Shown: positions 46,362-55,378 of the stretch, piece by piece
Position numbering within the stretch: the first letter of the stretch is position 1
How the letters are laid out: the number at the start of each line of letters is the position of its first letter
Assembly: GCA_049664225.1 (NCBI GenBank)
Contig: JBATEX010000114.1
Coordinates: 62,001-126,000, forward strand
Reading direction: 5' to 3'
DNA: 64,000 nt
Source: JAUVRX01 sp049664225
GTDB lineage: Bacteria; Acidobacteriota; Thermoanaerobaculia; Multivoradales; JAHEKO01
Translations under genes and position numbers: made by a program
Notes under the pieces: generated by a model
What the model saw: only the letters and a program-made list of their open reading frames with translations
The model's database searches: none
What the model was told of the DNA's origin: nothing

Positions 46362-49300
46362 ATGCCGAAGCGAACAGACATAGATTCGATTCTCATCGTG
46401 GGCTCCGGCCCCATTGTCATTGGCCAGGCCTGCGAGTTCGACTACTCCGGGACTCAGGCTTGTCGAGTCCTGAGGCGGGAGGGGTACCGGGTGATCCTGG
46501 TCAATTCCAACCCCGCCACGATCATGACGGATCCCGAGTTCTCCGATGCCACCTACGTCGAGCCCCTGGTCCCGGAGATCGTCGAGAAGATCATCCAGAA
46601 GGAGCGCCCCGACTCCATCCTCCCGACCGTCGGCGGGCAAACGGGTATCAATCTGACGCTGGCGCTGCACGAGGCGGGAGTCCTGGAGCGCTATGGGGTC
46701 GAGCTTTTGGGAGCCGGCATCGACGCCCTGCGGCTAGGCGAGGACAGGCAGCTGTTCAAGGAGGCCATGCAGGAGGTGGGGCTCGAGGTGCCCGCGAGCG
46801 GCTTCGCCGGCAGCGAAACAGAGGCCCGCGAGATCGCTTCGCGGATCGGCTTCCCGCTGATCATTCGGCCGAGCTTCACCCTCGGTGGGGAGGGTGGTGG
46901 CACGGTCTACAACCGCGACGAGCTGGACGACATGGTGGCGACGGCCCTGGATGCCAGCCCGACGAGGCGGGTGTTGCTCGAGCAGTCGGTGCTGGGCTGG
47001 AAGGAGTTCGAGCTGGAGGTGATTCGGGACCGGGTCGACAATTCGATCGTCATCTGCTCGGTCGAGAACGTGGACGCGATGGGGGTCCACACTGGAGATT
47101 CCATCACCGTGGCGCCGCAGCAGACACTCTCGGACCGCGAGTACCAGGCAATGCGCAACGACGCCTTCACAGTCATTCGGCGGGTGGGTGTCGCCACGGG
47201 TGGGTCGAACATCCAGTTCGCCGTCGATCCGGAGACCGGCCAGAGGGTGGTCATCGAGATGAACCCCCGAGTCTCCAGGAGCTCGGCGCTGGCCTCCAAG
47301 GCGACGGGCTTTCCGATCGCCAAGATCGCAGCGTTGCTGGCCGTGGACTACACCCTGGACGAGATCCCCAACGACATCACGGGAGAGACTTACGCAGCCT
47401 TCGAGCCGTCCCTGGACTACACGGTTGTGAAGATCCCGCGCTGGGCCTTCGAGAAGTTCCCACAGACGGCTCCGGAGCTCGGTACCTCGATGAAATCGGT
47501 CGGCGAGGTAATGGCGATCGGCACGACGTTTCGGGAAGCTCTGATGAAGGGACTGGCCTCTCTGGAGCTGGATGGAACGATCGCGGCCCGCGAGCAACGG
47601 ATGTCGGATCCCGTGCGTCTTCGCCGGCGCCTCGCCACCCCGAACTGGGAACGGCTGTTCGCCGTGTTTGCAGCACTGCGACAGGGATGGACCGTAGAGG
47701 AAGTCGCCAGGACCTCGCACATCGACCCCTGGTTTCTGCGAGAAATCCAGAGAATCGTGGAGATGGAGACTGAGCTGGCCTGCTGGGATCTCGTCTCGCT
47801 GCCGGACGAGGTGTTGCGGGAGGCCAAGGTGTGTGGTCTGACCGATGCGAGAATCGCCAGCCTGGTCCAGGCGACGGAAGCGCTAATCAAGAACCGCTCG
47901 GTCGAGTCGGGCATCGAGCGAACCTTCAAGAGGGTGGACACCTGCGCCGCCGAGTTCCCGGCCCTGACGCCGTATCTCTATTCGACCTTCGGAGTGGAAG
48001 ACGAGTCCGATGTGGACGAGCGGCCCAAGGTCATGATCCTGGGCTCCGGACCGAATCGGATCGGCCAGGGAATCGAATTCGACTACTGCTGTGTGCATGC
48101 CGCCTACGGGTTGGCTGAGGCCGGCTTCGAGACCATCATGGTCAACTGCAACCCGGAAACAGTGTCGACGGACTACGACACCTCCGATCGCCTCTACTTC
48201 GAGCCGCTGACCCTGGAGCATGTGCTGGCCGTCTTCGAGAAGGAGAAGCCCCTGGGAGTCGTCGTGCAGCTCGGCGGCCAGACGCCCTTGAAGCTCGCTC
48301 GCGGTCTGGAAGAAGCGGGTGTGCCGATCTGGGGAACGCCTCCCGAGGCCATCGACTTGGCCGAGGACCGCAAGCGCTTCGGAGCGCTGTTGGATGCCGA
48401 AGGGATCCGCCAGCCGGAAAACGGCACCGCCATGTCGGTGGAGGAGGGGATCCAGGTCGCTAGCAAGATCGGTTTTCCGGTGCTGGTACGACCGAGCTAC
48501 GTTCTGGGTGGTCGGGCCATGGCCATCTGCTATGACGAGTCCACCTTGGAACGGTATGTGCGGGATGCCGCCGAAGTCTCTCCGGGCCAGCCCATTCTGC
48601 TGGATCGCTTCCTGGACGATGCTATCGAGTTGGATCTGGATCTGTTGGCCGATGGCGAGTCCGCCGTCGTGGCAGGCATCCTCCAGCACATCGAGGAAGC
48701 CGGGATCCACTCGGGCGATTCGGCCGCCGTCCTGCCCCCTCAGATTGTCGGAAACGAGGATCTGGACCAGATGCGGGAGATCGCCAAACGACTGGCTTTG
48801 CGACTCGGCGTGGTGGGCCTGATGAACGTGCAGTTCGCGATCCACCAGGGCCAGATCTACGTCATCGAGGTCAACCCGCGGGCGTCGCGGACGGTGCCGT
48901 TCATCGCCAAGGCGGTCGGTGTCCCATTGGTCAAGCTGGCCGCCAAGGTGATGGCGGGTCAGAGCCTGACCGATTTGGGGTTCACGACCGAGCCTGCGGT
49001 GCCGGGGATCTTCGTCAAGGCCCCGGTTTTTCCCTTTCGGAGATTCACCGGCGTCGATCCGGTCCTGGGTCCCGAAATGAAGTCCACCGGCGAGGTGATG
49101 GGCAGCAGTCCTCATTTCGGCAATGCCTTCGCCAAGTCCTGGGTGGCGGCGGGCCACAAGCTACCGTTGGAAGGCACGGCGTTCGTCTCGGTCCATGACA
49201 CCGACAAGGAGGCCCTGTTGCCTGTTGCCAGCAAGCTCGCCGAGGTCGGCTTCGAGCTGACAGCGACTGCCGGGACCGCGGCCTTCCTGACCGCCCAGGG

Positions 49301-49571
49301 CCTGAAGGTCCGTCGAATCAACAAAGTGCACGAAGGCCGGCCCCACGTCGTCGACCATCTGATCAATCGGGATATCGATCTGGTGGTCAACACGCCATTG
49401 GGGCGCGAGTCCCACGAGGACGATGCCTCGATTCGTCAGACGGCTCTCAAGTACGACATTCCTTGCATTACCACGCTCTCGGGAGCCATGGCAGCAGTGG
49501 AAGGGATCGCCGCCTGGAAGGCCCAGGACCTCGACGTCGCCTCACTGCAAGAGCTGCACAGAGGGTTGTAG
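46362..49571 (+). CDS. carB: Carbamoyl-phosphate synthase large subunit
   Basis: The 1069-residue protein matches CarB length. It has the two homologous ATP-grasp halves (first IDSILIVGSGPIVIGQACEF, second PKVMILGSGPNRIGQGIEF), each with a glycine-rich loop (RPSFTLGGEGGG and RPSYVLGGRAMA), and a C-terminal MGS-like allosteric domain (from about residue 935). It makes carbamoyl phosphate from bicarbonate, ammonia and 2 ATP for pyrimidine and arginine synthesis. No carA lies in the window. The ATG at 46362 opens the conserved MPKRTDI start; the ribosome site is weak. Confidence 0.97.
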   Translation: MPKRTDIDSILIVGSGPIVIGQACEFDYSGTQACRVLRREGYRVILVNSNPATIMTDPEFSDATYVEPLVPEIVEKIIQKERPDSILPTVGGQTGINLTLALHEAGVLERYGVELLGAGIDALRLGEDRQLFKEAMQEVGLEVPASGFAGSETEAREIASRIGFPLIIRPSFTLGGEGGGTVYNRDELDDMVATALDASPTRRVLLEQSVLGWKEFELEVIRDRVDNSIVICSVENVDAMGVHTGDSITVAPQQTLSDREYQAMRNDAFTVIRRVGVATGGSNIQFAVDPETGQRVVIEMNPRVSRSSALASKATGFPIAKIAALLAVDYTLDEIPNDITGETYAAFEPSLDYTVVKIPRWAFEKFPQTAPELGTSMKSVGEVMAIGTTFREALMKGLASLELDGTIAAREQRMSDPVRLRRRLATPNWERLFAVFAALRQGWTVEEVARTSHIDPWFLREIQRIVEMETELACWDLVSLPDEVLREAKVCGLTDARIASLVQATEALIKNRSVESGIERTFKRVDTCAAEFPALTPYLYSTFGVEDESDVDERPKVMILGSGPNRIGQGIEFDYCCVHAAYGLAEAGFETIMVNCNPETVSTDYDTSDRLYFEPLTLEHVLAVFEKEKPLGVVVQLGGQTPLKLARGLEEAGVPIWGTPPEAIDLAEDRKRFGALLDAEGIRQPENGTAMSVEEGIQVASKIGFPVLVRPSYVLGGRAMAICYDESTLERYVRDAAEVSPGQPILLDRFLDDAIELDLDLLADGESAVVAGILQHIEEAGIHSGDSAAVLPPQIVGNEDLDQMREIAKRLALRLGVVGLMNVQFAIHQGQIYVIEVNPRASRTVPFIAKAVGVPLVKLAAKVMAGQSLTDLGFTTEPAVPGIFVKAPVFPFRRFTGVDPVLGPEMKSTGEVMGSSPHFGNAFAKSWVAAGHKLPLEGTAFVSVHDTDKEALLPVASKLAEVGFELTATAGTAAFLTAQGLKVRRINKVHEGRPHVVDHLINRDIDLVVNTPLGRESHEDDASIRQTALKYDIPCITTLSGAMAAVEGIAAWKAQDLDVASLQELHRGL

Positions 49572-49599
49572 GGGCCTAGGGGGCTAGGCGGCTAGGGCT

Positions 49600-49715
49600 T
49601 GAGCCTCTGTTCCCCCAAGCCCTCAAAGACTGGCCGGAAGCAATGCCCGGCCACTTCACCCCCCACTGCCCCAAGGATCGGCAGGGAGGTACGACCGGAC
49701 GCCTCAACTCAGAGG
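49600..49715. repeat. Mosaic repeat between carB and fumC
   Basis: CCCCCAAGCCCTCAAAG followed by TGGCCGGAAGCAATGCCCGG, then a second unit with CGACCGGACGCCTCAAC, matches the family seen at 18630, 30340 and 37790. Confidence 0.7.
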
Positions 49716-49769
49716 CGCTCCGGTTTCTGAGAGAATGGCTCCTCGAATCGGATTCCAAGGAGCGCCGAC

Positions 49770-51167
49770 ATGACCAAGACTCGGACCGAACGAGACAGCC
49801 TCGGCGAGGTGCAGGTACCCGCCTCGGCCTACTACGGAGCCCAGACCCAGAGGGCGCTCGAGAACTTCCCTGTCAGTGGCCTGCGCTTCCCCCGGCGCTT
49901 CATTGGTGCGTTGGGGATGATCAAGGGCGAAGCCGCGGCCGTCAACGCAGAGCTGGGGGCAATCGACACCGACCTGGCCGCCCCAATCGGCCAGGCTGCC
50001 AACGAGGTGGCCGCCGGCAAACTCGACGACCAGTTCCCCTTGGATATTTTCCAGACCGGCTCGGGGACCTCCACGAACATGAACGCGAACGAGGTCATTG
50101 CGAACCGCGCCATCGAGATCCTCGGTGGAAAGATGGGCAGCAAGACGCCGGTGCACCCCAACGACGACGTGAATGCCGGCCAGTCCTCGAACGACGTCAT
50201 TCCGACCGCCATTCATGTCGCGGCCTATGGCGCGCTGACCAAAGATCTGATGCCGGCCCTGAGGCATCTGGAAGAGGCTCTGGATAGCAAGGCGCGCGAG
50301 TTCGACGCCATCGTCAAGATCGGTCGAACCCATCTCCAGGATGCGGTGCCGATTCGATTGGGCCAGGAGTTCTCGGGCTACGCCAAGCAAATTGACAATG
50401 GCATTGCGCGCCTCGTCGCGGTCCAACCCCGCCTGGCGGAGCTGGCACTCGGGGGAACGGCCGTGGGCACCGGCCTCAACGCCCACCCAGAGTTCGCAGT
50501 CGGAGTCATCGACCGCCTCGCCGTGCGCACCAGGCATCCCTTTGTGCCGGCGCCGAACAAGTTCGAGGCCATGGCGGCCAAAGACGCTGCCGTGGAGTGC
50601 TCCGGAGCGCTGAAGACCATCGCCGTCTCGCTGACCAAGATCGCCAATGACATTCGTTGGCTCGGCTCCGGCCCGCGATGCGGCATCGGCGAGATCACAC
50701 TGCCCAGCCTCCAACCAGGCAGCTCGATCATGCCGGGCAAGGTGAATCCGGTGATTCCGGAGTCGGTCCTGATGGTGGCCGCCCAGGTTCTCGGCAACGA
50801 CGTGACGATCAGTGCCGGAGGGATGTCCGGCAACTTCGAGCTCAACGTGATGATGCCGGTCATCGCCTACAACCTCCTGCAATCGGTGGAGATCCTCGCC
50901 AACAGCTCTCGACTGCTGGCCGACCTTTGTGTCAGCGGGCTGCAGGCCAACGCTCAACGGTGTGAAGCCCTGGTGGAGGAGTCCCTCGCCATGGTGACGG
51001 CTCTGGCGCCGGTGATCGGTTACGACCGGGCGGCCGAGATCGCCAAGGAAGCGTTTGCCACGGGCCGCACGGTGCGTGAGCTCTGTTCGGAGAAGGGGGT
51101 TCTACCGCCGGAGGAACTGGAGCGGGTTCTCGATGCCAGAGCCCAGACCGAGGGCGGAGCAGGCTGA
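49770..51167 (+). CDS. fumC: Fumarate hydratase, class II
   Basis: The 465-residue protein is of class II fumarase length and carries the superfamily signature GSSIMPGKVNPV (catalytic Ser loop). It also has AYYGAQTQRALENFPVSG, FQTGSGTSTNMNANEVIANR and the GRTHLQDAVPIRLGQ region. It interconverts fumarate and malate without an Fe-S cluster and is therefore oxygen-tolerant. GGAGCGCCGAC precedes the ATG. The related aspartase is less likely because of the YYGAQTQRAL..FPVSG motif. Confidence 0.95.
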   Translation: MTKTRTERDSLGEVQVPASAYYGAQTQRALENFPVSGLRFPRRFIGALGMIKGEAAAVNAELGAIDTDLAAPIGQAANEVAAGKLDDQFPLDIFQTGSGTSTNMNANEVIANRAIEILGGKMGSKTPVHPNDDVNAGQSSNDVIPTAIHVAAYGALTKDLMPALRHLEEALDSKAREFDAIVKIGRTHLQDAVPIRLGQEFSGYAKQIDNGIARLVAVQPRLAELALGGTAVGTGLNAHPEFAVGVIDRLAVRTRHPFVPAPNKFEAMAAKDAAVECSGALKTIAVSLTKIANDIRWLGSGPRCGIGEITLPSLQPGSSIMPGKVNPVIPESVLMVAAQVLGNDVTISAGGMSGNFELNVMMPVIAYNLLQSVEILANSSRLLADLCVSGLQANAQRCEALVEESLAMVTALAPVIGYDRAAEIAKEAFATGRTVRELCSEKGVLPPEELERVLDARAQTEGGAG

Positions 51168-51182
51168 GCACAGTTCCTGAGA

Positions 51183-52256
51183 ATGTCAGAAGTCAAAGCG
51201 GATCGACGGGTCCTGCACTGCGACATGGACTGCTTCTATGCCGCCGTGCACATGCGGGACGACCCGACTCTCGCCGGCAAGCCGGTTGTTATCGGAGGTA
51301 GCCCGGAAGGGAGGGGGGTGGTGGCCGCTGCGAGCTACGAAGCGCGCCGATTCGGAATTCGCTCGGCGCTGCCCGCCGCTCGCGCTGTCCGGCTGTGCCC
51401 CCAGGCGATCTTCATCCGGCCGGACTTCAATCGATATCGGGAAGAGTCGCAGTATATTGTCGAGATCTTCCGCGACTTCACGCCGGTGGTTCAGAAGGTC
51501 TCGATCGACGAGGCGTACCTCGATGTCACCGATCAACTGGAGCCCCGGGGTAGTGCCACGGCGGTAGCAAAAGAGATCAAGCGCCGCGTTAGAGAGGAAC
51601 GGGGATTGACGGTCAGCGTGGGTGTCGGCCCGAACCGCCTGGTAGCCAAGATCGCCTCCGACTTCGACAAGCCGGATGGCCTGACGGTGGTCAAACCGGC
51701 CCGTGTTCAGGCGTTTCTGGACGTTCTGTCAGTGAGGACGCTCCCTGGCGTGGGTCCGGCCTCGGAGCGTCGGCTCCTACGATCGGGGATCGAGACCATC
51801 GCCGACTTGCGGGCGGTTCCCAGGGATCGCCTCGAGACGCTGTTCGGGAAGCACGGCCAGTGGCTCTACAACTGCGCGCGGGGCATCGACGAGCGTCCGG
51901 TCCGAACCCACCGGGAACGCAAGAGCCTCAGCTGCGAGCGAACGTACGCCAAGGACCTGCAGCGTCTCGAGGAAATGGACCAGGAGCTCGAACGCATGGC
52001 CGAGCGGGTAGGCCGCGGGCTGAAGAAACGCGAGCTGTCTGCCCAGACCGTGACGATCAAGGTTCGGTACGGCGATTTCACGACGTTGACGCGATCGTAC
52101 ACCTTGCCAAGCCCGACGTCAGACGAACAGGTGATGGCGACCTGGGCGTACCGGCTCTTGCGAAAGACGGAGGCCGGGCGGCGCAGCGTCCGCCTCCTGG
52201 GCCTCGGTGCCGGAAACCTCGTCCACGGAGAAATGTCCCAGCTGGAGCTGTTCTGA
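51183..52256 (+). CDS. dinB: DNA polymerase IV (Y family)
   Basis: The 357-residue translesion polymerase has the palm motif LHCDMDCFYAAVHMRDDP with the first catalytic Asp, SIDEAYLDVT with the second acidic pair, the thumb helix-hairpin-helix (LPGVGPASERRLLRSG), and a little-finger domain. It ends MSQLELF, a beta-clamp-binding tail (QLxLF). It bypasses damaged DNA with low fidelity. It starts 15 nt after fumC and may be co-transcribed. No LexA box is evident in that short gap. Confidence 0.95.
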   Translation: MSEVKADRRVLHCDMDCFYAAVHMRDDPTLAGKPVVIGGSPEGRGVVAAASYEARRFGIRSALPAARAVRLCPQAIFIRPDFNRYREESQYIVEIFRDFTPVVQKVSIDEAYLDVTDQLEPRGSATAVAKEIKRRVREERGLTVSVGVGPNRLVAKIASDFDKPDGLTVVKPARVQAFLDVLSVRTLPGVGPASERRLLRSGIETIADLRAVPRDRLETLFGKHGQWLYNCARGIDERPVRTHRERKSLSCERTYAKDLQRLEEMDQELERMAERVGRGLKKRELSAQTVTIKVRYGDFTTLTRSYTLPSPTSDEQVMATWAYRLLRKTEAGRRSVRLLGLGAGNLVHGEMSQLELF

Positions 52257-52270
52257 CCTCAGATGGGTGA

Positions 52271-52348
52271 GGGTCCGTCGCGGGACCCCCCAGGGGGCTA
52301 TCCTCCCTTCCGCTGCAAGAAGCCCCTGGGGGTCCCCACGACGAACCC
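52271..52348 (+). repeat. Long-hairpin repeat, copy 4 (longest arms)
   Basis: The left arm from GGGTCCGTCGCGGGACC and the right arm ending GGTCCCCACGACGAACCC pair over about 24 positions, including G-U pairs, around the shared loop. It lies 14 nt after the dinB stop. Confidence 0.85.
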
Positions 52349-52467
52349 AGGGACCAGCCTCGGCACGAAGCTGAGTGCTTTGCAGGCATAGCAAGATATC
52401 GAGCTACACTTGAGTCGCGGGCGTGCAACTCGACAATGCCCAACAGCGGCCTATCGAGGAGAATCGA

Positions 52468-52914
52468 ATGACCACCTACAAGAAATCCGACGCCGCCGTT
52501 GCCGCCCTGACTCCGGAGCAGTTTCGTGTGACCCAGCAGAGCGGCACCGAGCACCCAGGCACCGGCGAGTATCTTGCCAATTTCGAGCCGGGCATCTATG
52601 TGGATGTCGTGTCGGGCGAACCCCTGTTCGCGTCGTCAGACAAGTTCGAATCGGGTTGCGGCTGGCCGAGTTTTGCCAAACCGATCGAGCCGGCTCGTGT
52701 CAACGAGCTCAAGGACCGCAGCCATGGCATGGTGCGAACCGAAGTCCGCTCGGTGCACGGCGACAACCACCTGGGGCACGTGTTTCCGGACGGCCCCAGC
52801 GATCGCGGTGGTTTACGCTACTGCATCAATTCTGCCTCCCTGCGATTCATCCATCGCGATGACATGGAAGCAGAGGGCTATAGCGAGTACCTGGATCAAG
52901 TGGAGGACAACTAA
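52468..52914 (+). CDS. msrB: Peptide-methionine (R)-S-oxide reductase
   Basis: The 148-residue enzyme has the MsrB fold: LTPEQFRVTQQSGTEHPGTG, GCGWPSF, HGMVRTEVRS, HLGHVFPDGP and the catalytic RYCINSASLRF. The two CxxC pairs that bind structural zinc in many MsrB proteins are absent. It repairs methionine-R-sulfoxide in proteins. No signal peptide is present, so it is cytoplasmic. CGAGGAGAATCG precedes the ATG at 52468, which is preferred over an upstream in-frame start. Its stop overlaps the msrA start (TAATG). Confidence 0.95.
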   Translation: MTTYKKSDAAVAALTPEQFRVTQQSGTEHPGTGEYLANFEPGIYVDVVSGEPLFASSDKFESGCGWPSFAKPIEPARVNELKDRSHGMVRTEVRSVHGDNHLGHVFPDGPSDRGGLRYCINSASLRFIHRDDMEAEGYSEYLDQVEDN

Positions 52915-53420
52915 TGGCACAGGAACGCGCTGTTCTGGCGGGCGGCTGCTTCTGGGGCATGCAAGATCTGATTCGAAAACTGCCGGGGATCGAGGTCACC
53001 CGAGTGGGCTTCACCGGCGGCGATGTCCCCAACGCCACCTACCGCAACCACGGCACGCATGCCGAGGGAATCGAGATTCTGTTCGACCCGGACAGGATTT
53101 CGTATCGCCGCATCCTGGAGTTCTTCTTCCAGATCCACGACCCCACAACCATCAACCGGCAGGGCAATGACTCGGGACTGTCCTATCGGTCGGCGATCTA
53201 CTATGTCGACGAGGTGCAAAGACAAGTCGCCCTCGACACCATTGCCGATGTAGAAGCCTCGGGACTATGGCCGGGCAAGGTGGTAACAGAGCTCGAGTCT
53301 GAAGGTGATTTCTGGGAGGCGGAGCCCGAGCATCAGGACTATCTCGAGCGCTATCCCACCGGCTACACCTGCCACTACCCGCGACCGGAATGGGTACTAC
53401 CACGGCGTGAAGTTGAGTAA
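52914..53420 (+). CDS. msrA: Peptide-methionine (S)-S-oxide reductase
   Basis: The 168-residue protein carries the active-site GGCFWGMQDL, the substrate pocket motif FTGGDVPNATYRNHGTHAEG, HDPTTINRQGND and the C-terminal HQDYLERYPTGYTCHYPRP. It repairs methionine-S-sulfoxide and is translationally coupled to msrB, so both diastereomers are covered by one transcript. Confidence 0.96.
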   Translation: MAQERAVLAGGCFWGMQDLIRKLPGIEVTRVGFTGGDVPNATYRNHGTHAEGIEILFDPDRISYRRILEFFFQIHDPTTINRQGNDSGLSYRSAIYYVDEVQRQVALDTIADVEASGLWPGKVVTELESEGDFWEAEPEHQDYLERYPTGYTCHYPRPEWVLPRREVE

Positions 53421-53749
53421 GCGGGCCGAATTAGAAGTTGTTCTGCCAATGGTTGACGGCGGAAACGGAGAGATAGCAAATCGCTCGTTCATTGAGCCGG
53501 TCAGAATAGGATGGAACGGATGAGAGTGTCCCGCATCACGAGGGCCGTCAATTGGTGTTACGCCTTCGGAAAGATTGCCTTGATCAGACCGTCGACGAGA
53601 CCTGGTCGTTCGAGCCGCGATACACCCAAGTAGAGGTGCGCGGTATCGACCCGGATTTCGACAGCACCCGCCGGCTCATCGAGTTTACGCTCAAGACCGC
53701 CGTCCGGATCCCGGACTTGCTCAAGAGTAGATAGCCGTGCGAACGAAGG
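53421..53749. other. 329-bp gap without a convincing gene
   Basis: A short plus-strand frame (53552-53734, TTG start, 60 residues) has no recognisable motif or ribosome site. Otherwise I see nothing in this stretch between msrA and the convergent S4 gene; it may be remnant coding sequence. Confidence 0.5.
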
Positions 53750-54124
53750 CTAACCGGATCGCCAGCGGTCAATGTCCCGGCGGTCGCGCTTGGTTGGGCG
53801 GCCGGCACCCTTTTCGCGCTGCACCGGCCTGCCGCGCAGGATTCGCTGAATAGGATCCAGAGTTGGCTTGGGCGGACTCAGATCCTCGAAGACCCGCGTT
53901 GCTTCGGCCTTCGGCAAGGGGCGGTCGCGTAGCTCTTTGACCACGAGGACTCGAGTCCAGTCTCGAATCTCGATCTCCACCTGGTCATCCAGCGCCAGAT
54001 TGCGGTGCGGCTTGACCACCTGGCCGTTGACCCGGACCCGCCCGAGGTTGCAGGCACGCGTCGCCTGAGTCCGGGTTTTGAACACCCGTGCCACCTGGAG
54101 CCACTTGTCCAACCGCACGGCCAT
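53750..54124 (-). CDS. S4-domain RNA-binding protein (Hsp15/HslR-like)
   Basis: The 124-residue protein begins with an S4 domain (VRLDKWLQVARVFKTRTQAT, GRVRVNGQVVKPHRNLALDD, VEIEI) followed by a Lys/Arg-rich tail (GRPVQREKGAGRPTKRDRRD). The order is that of heat-shock protein 15, which binds stalled 50S subunits carrying peptidyl-tRNA. The ATG at 54122-54124 lacks a strong ribosome site. It is convergent with msrA. Confidence 0.85.
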   Translation of the reverse strand: MAVRLDKWLQVARVFKTRTQATRACNLGRVRVNGQVVKPHRNLALDDQVEIEIRDWTRVLVVKELRDRPLPKAEATRVFEDLSPPKPTLDPIQRILRGRPVQREKGAGRPTKRDRRDIDRWRSG

Positions 54125-54226
54125 GCCCAGAGTCTAGCCTGACTCGTCCCCAAGCCCTCACTGCCACAAAGTGCCTGCCGCTAGAGGCGGCGGCCGCTTC
54201 AATCCTCACTGCCTCACTGCCAGGAA

Positions 54227-54277
54227 GTAGGGGAGGGCCTTGCGCCCTCCCGCGGGCGGGGGCAAGCCCGCCCCTAC
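54227..54277. repeat. REP-like compound palindrome
   Basis: GTAGGGGAGGGCCTTGCGCC, then CTCCCGCGGGCGGGGGCAAG and CCCGCCCCTAC: two hairpins enclosed by GTAGGGG/CCCCTAC ends. A nearly identical element lies at 55170, on the other side of the single GT2 gene. Confidence 0.8.
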
Positions 54278-54326
54278 AAGCACCCGATGGCCTCAGGCAC
54301 CGATACGAGCGGAGGACTAGATCGAC

Positions 54327-55130
54327 ATGATGTGGTCGGCAGCACACTTCAAAGGCCATCGTCCGGCATACCATGTTGGGGTGCAAGAGCACCAACAGTG
54401 CAGATTCTCCCTGGTCATCCCCGCCTACAACGAGGAAGGGTACCTTCCACGTCTGCTCGACACCGTCGACATAGCTCGGTCCACATACCGAGGAGGGAGT
54501 AACTCGATCGAGGTCATCGTGGCGGACAACGGGTCCACCGACGCCACCGGGGAGATTGCCAAGCAACGGGGATGCGTCGTCGCGCAGGTCACCAACCGCC
54601 GAATCGCCTCGGTCAGGAATGGCGGTGCGGCGGTGGCGAAAGGCGATGTCCTGGCCTTCGTGGATGCGGATATGAGGATCCACCCCGAGACGTTCAACGC
54701 TATTGAAGACAGTCTGGCCACCGGCACGGTGGTGGCGGGTGCAACCGGGGTGCGTTTGGAGAGGTGGTCGGTGGGAATCGCCGCGACATATGCCGTGATG
54801 GTCCCCTGGGTATGGGTTTTGAAGATGGACACCGGAGTGGTTTTCTGCTTGTCTGAGGACTTCGCTGCCATCGGAGGCTATGACGAACGACGCTACTTCG
54901 GGGAGGACGTTCAGCTGCTGGTCGATCTCAGACGACTCGGGCGCGACAGGGGCCAACGGTTGGCCCGGGTTCGCTCCGCCAAGGCTCTGGGCTCGATGCG
55001 CAAGTTCGACCACTACGGGGACTGGCACTATTTTACGATGATCTTCGGGCTCGTCCCGGCCCTGTTTCGACCTCCAGAGACAATCGACGACAGGATCCGT
55101 GAATACTGGTACGGAGATGGGAATCGGTGA
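54327..55130 (+). CDS. GT2 family glycosyltransferase
   Basis: The 267-residue protein has a GT-A fold of family 2: FSLVIPAYNEEGYLPRLLDT, VIVADNGSTDATGEIA, RNGGAAVAKGDVLAFVDADM with the DxD-type metal site (VDAD), and GEDVQLLVDLRRLG with an ED acceptor motif. A hydrophobic stretch (IAATYAVMVPWVWVL) may touch the membrane. The substrate is unknown. The start is uncertain; the first 25 residues are poorly conserved in appearance and a GTG further in (near 54381) is possible. The gene is bracketed by two near-identical REP-like elements. Confidence 0.85.
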   Translation: MMWSAAHFKGHRPAYHVGVQEHQQCRFSLVIPAYNEEGYLPRLLDTVDIARSTYRGGSNSIEVIVADNGSTDATGEIAKQRGCVVAQVTNRRIASVRNGGAAVAKGDVLAFVDADMRIHPETFNAIEDSLATGTVVAGATGVRLERWSVGIAATYAVMVPWVWVLKMDTGVVFCLSEDFAAIGGYDERRYFGEDVQLLVDLRRLGRDRGQRLARVRSAKALGSMRKFDHYGDWHYFTMIFGLVPALFRPPETIDDRIREYWYGDGNR

Positions 55131-55169
55131 CGCAGTGAAACAATTGCAGGCGCTGCTTCGTCGACGCAT

Positions 55170-55325
55170 GTAGTGGAGGGCCTTGCGCCCTCCCGCGGGC
55201 GGGGGCAAGCCCCGCCTCTACAATCCTCACTGCCTCACTGCCTCACTGCCTCACTGCCTCGCCACCCGGTGCCCCTACGCCCCTACGCCCCTACGCCCCT
55301 AAGCCCTTAAGCCCCTAAGCCGCTA
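55170..55325. repeat. REP-like palindrome and tandem CTCACTGC / CCCCTACG repeats
   Basis: The palindrome 55170-55221 matches 54227-54277. It is followed by four tandem CTCACTGC units (from about 55226) and several CCCCTACG/CCCCTAAG units (to 55325) just upstream of the K+ channel gene. Confidence 0.8.
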
Positions 55326-55378
55326 CGTCCTCGAGCCTACGGCTACCCGGCCGGGGGCGAGCCAGTTACAATTCGCCC

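Noticed and set aside
53552..53734. 60-codon plus-strand frame between msrA and the S4 gene
   Set aside because: TTG start, no ribosome site, no recognisable motif; possibly a remnant.
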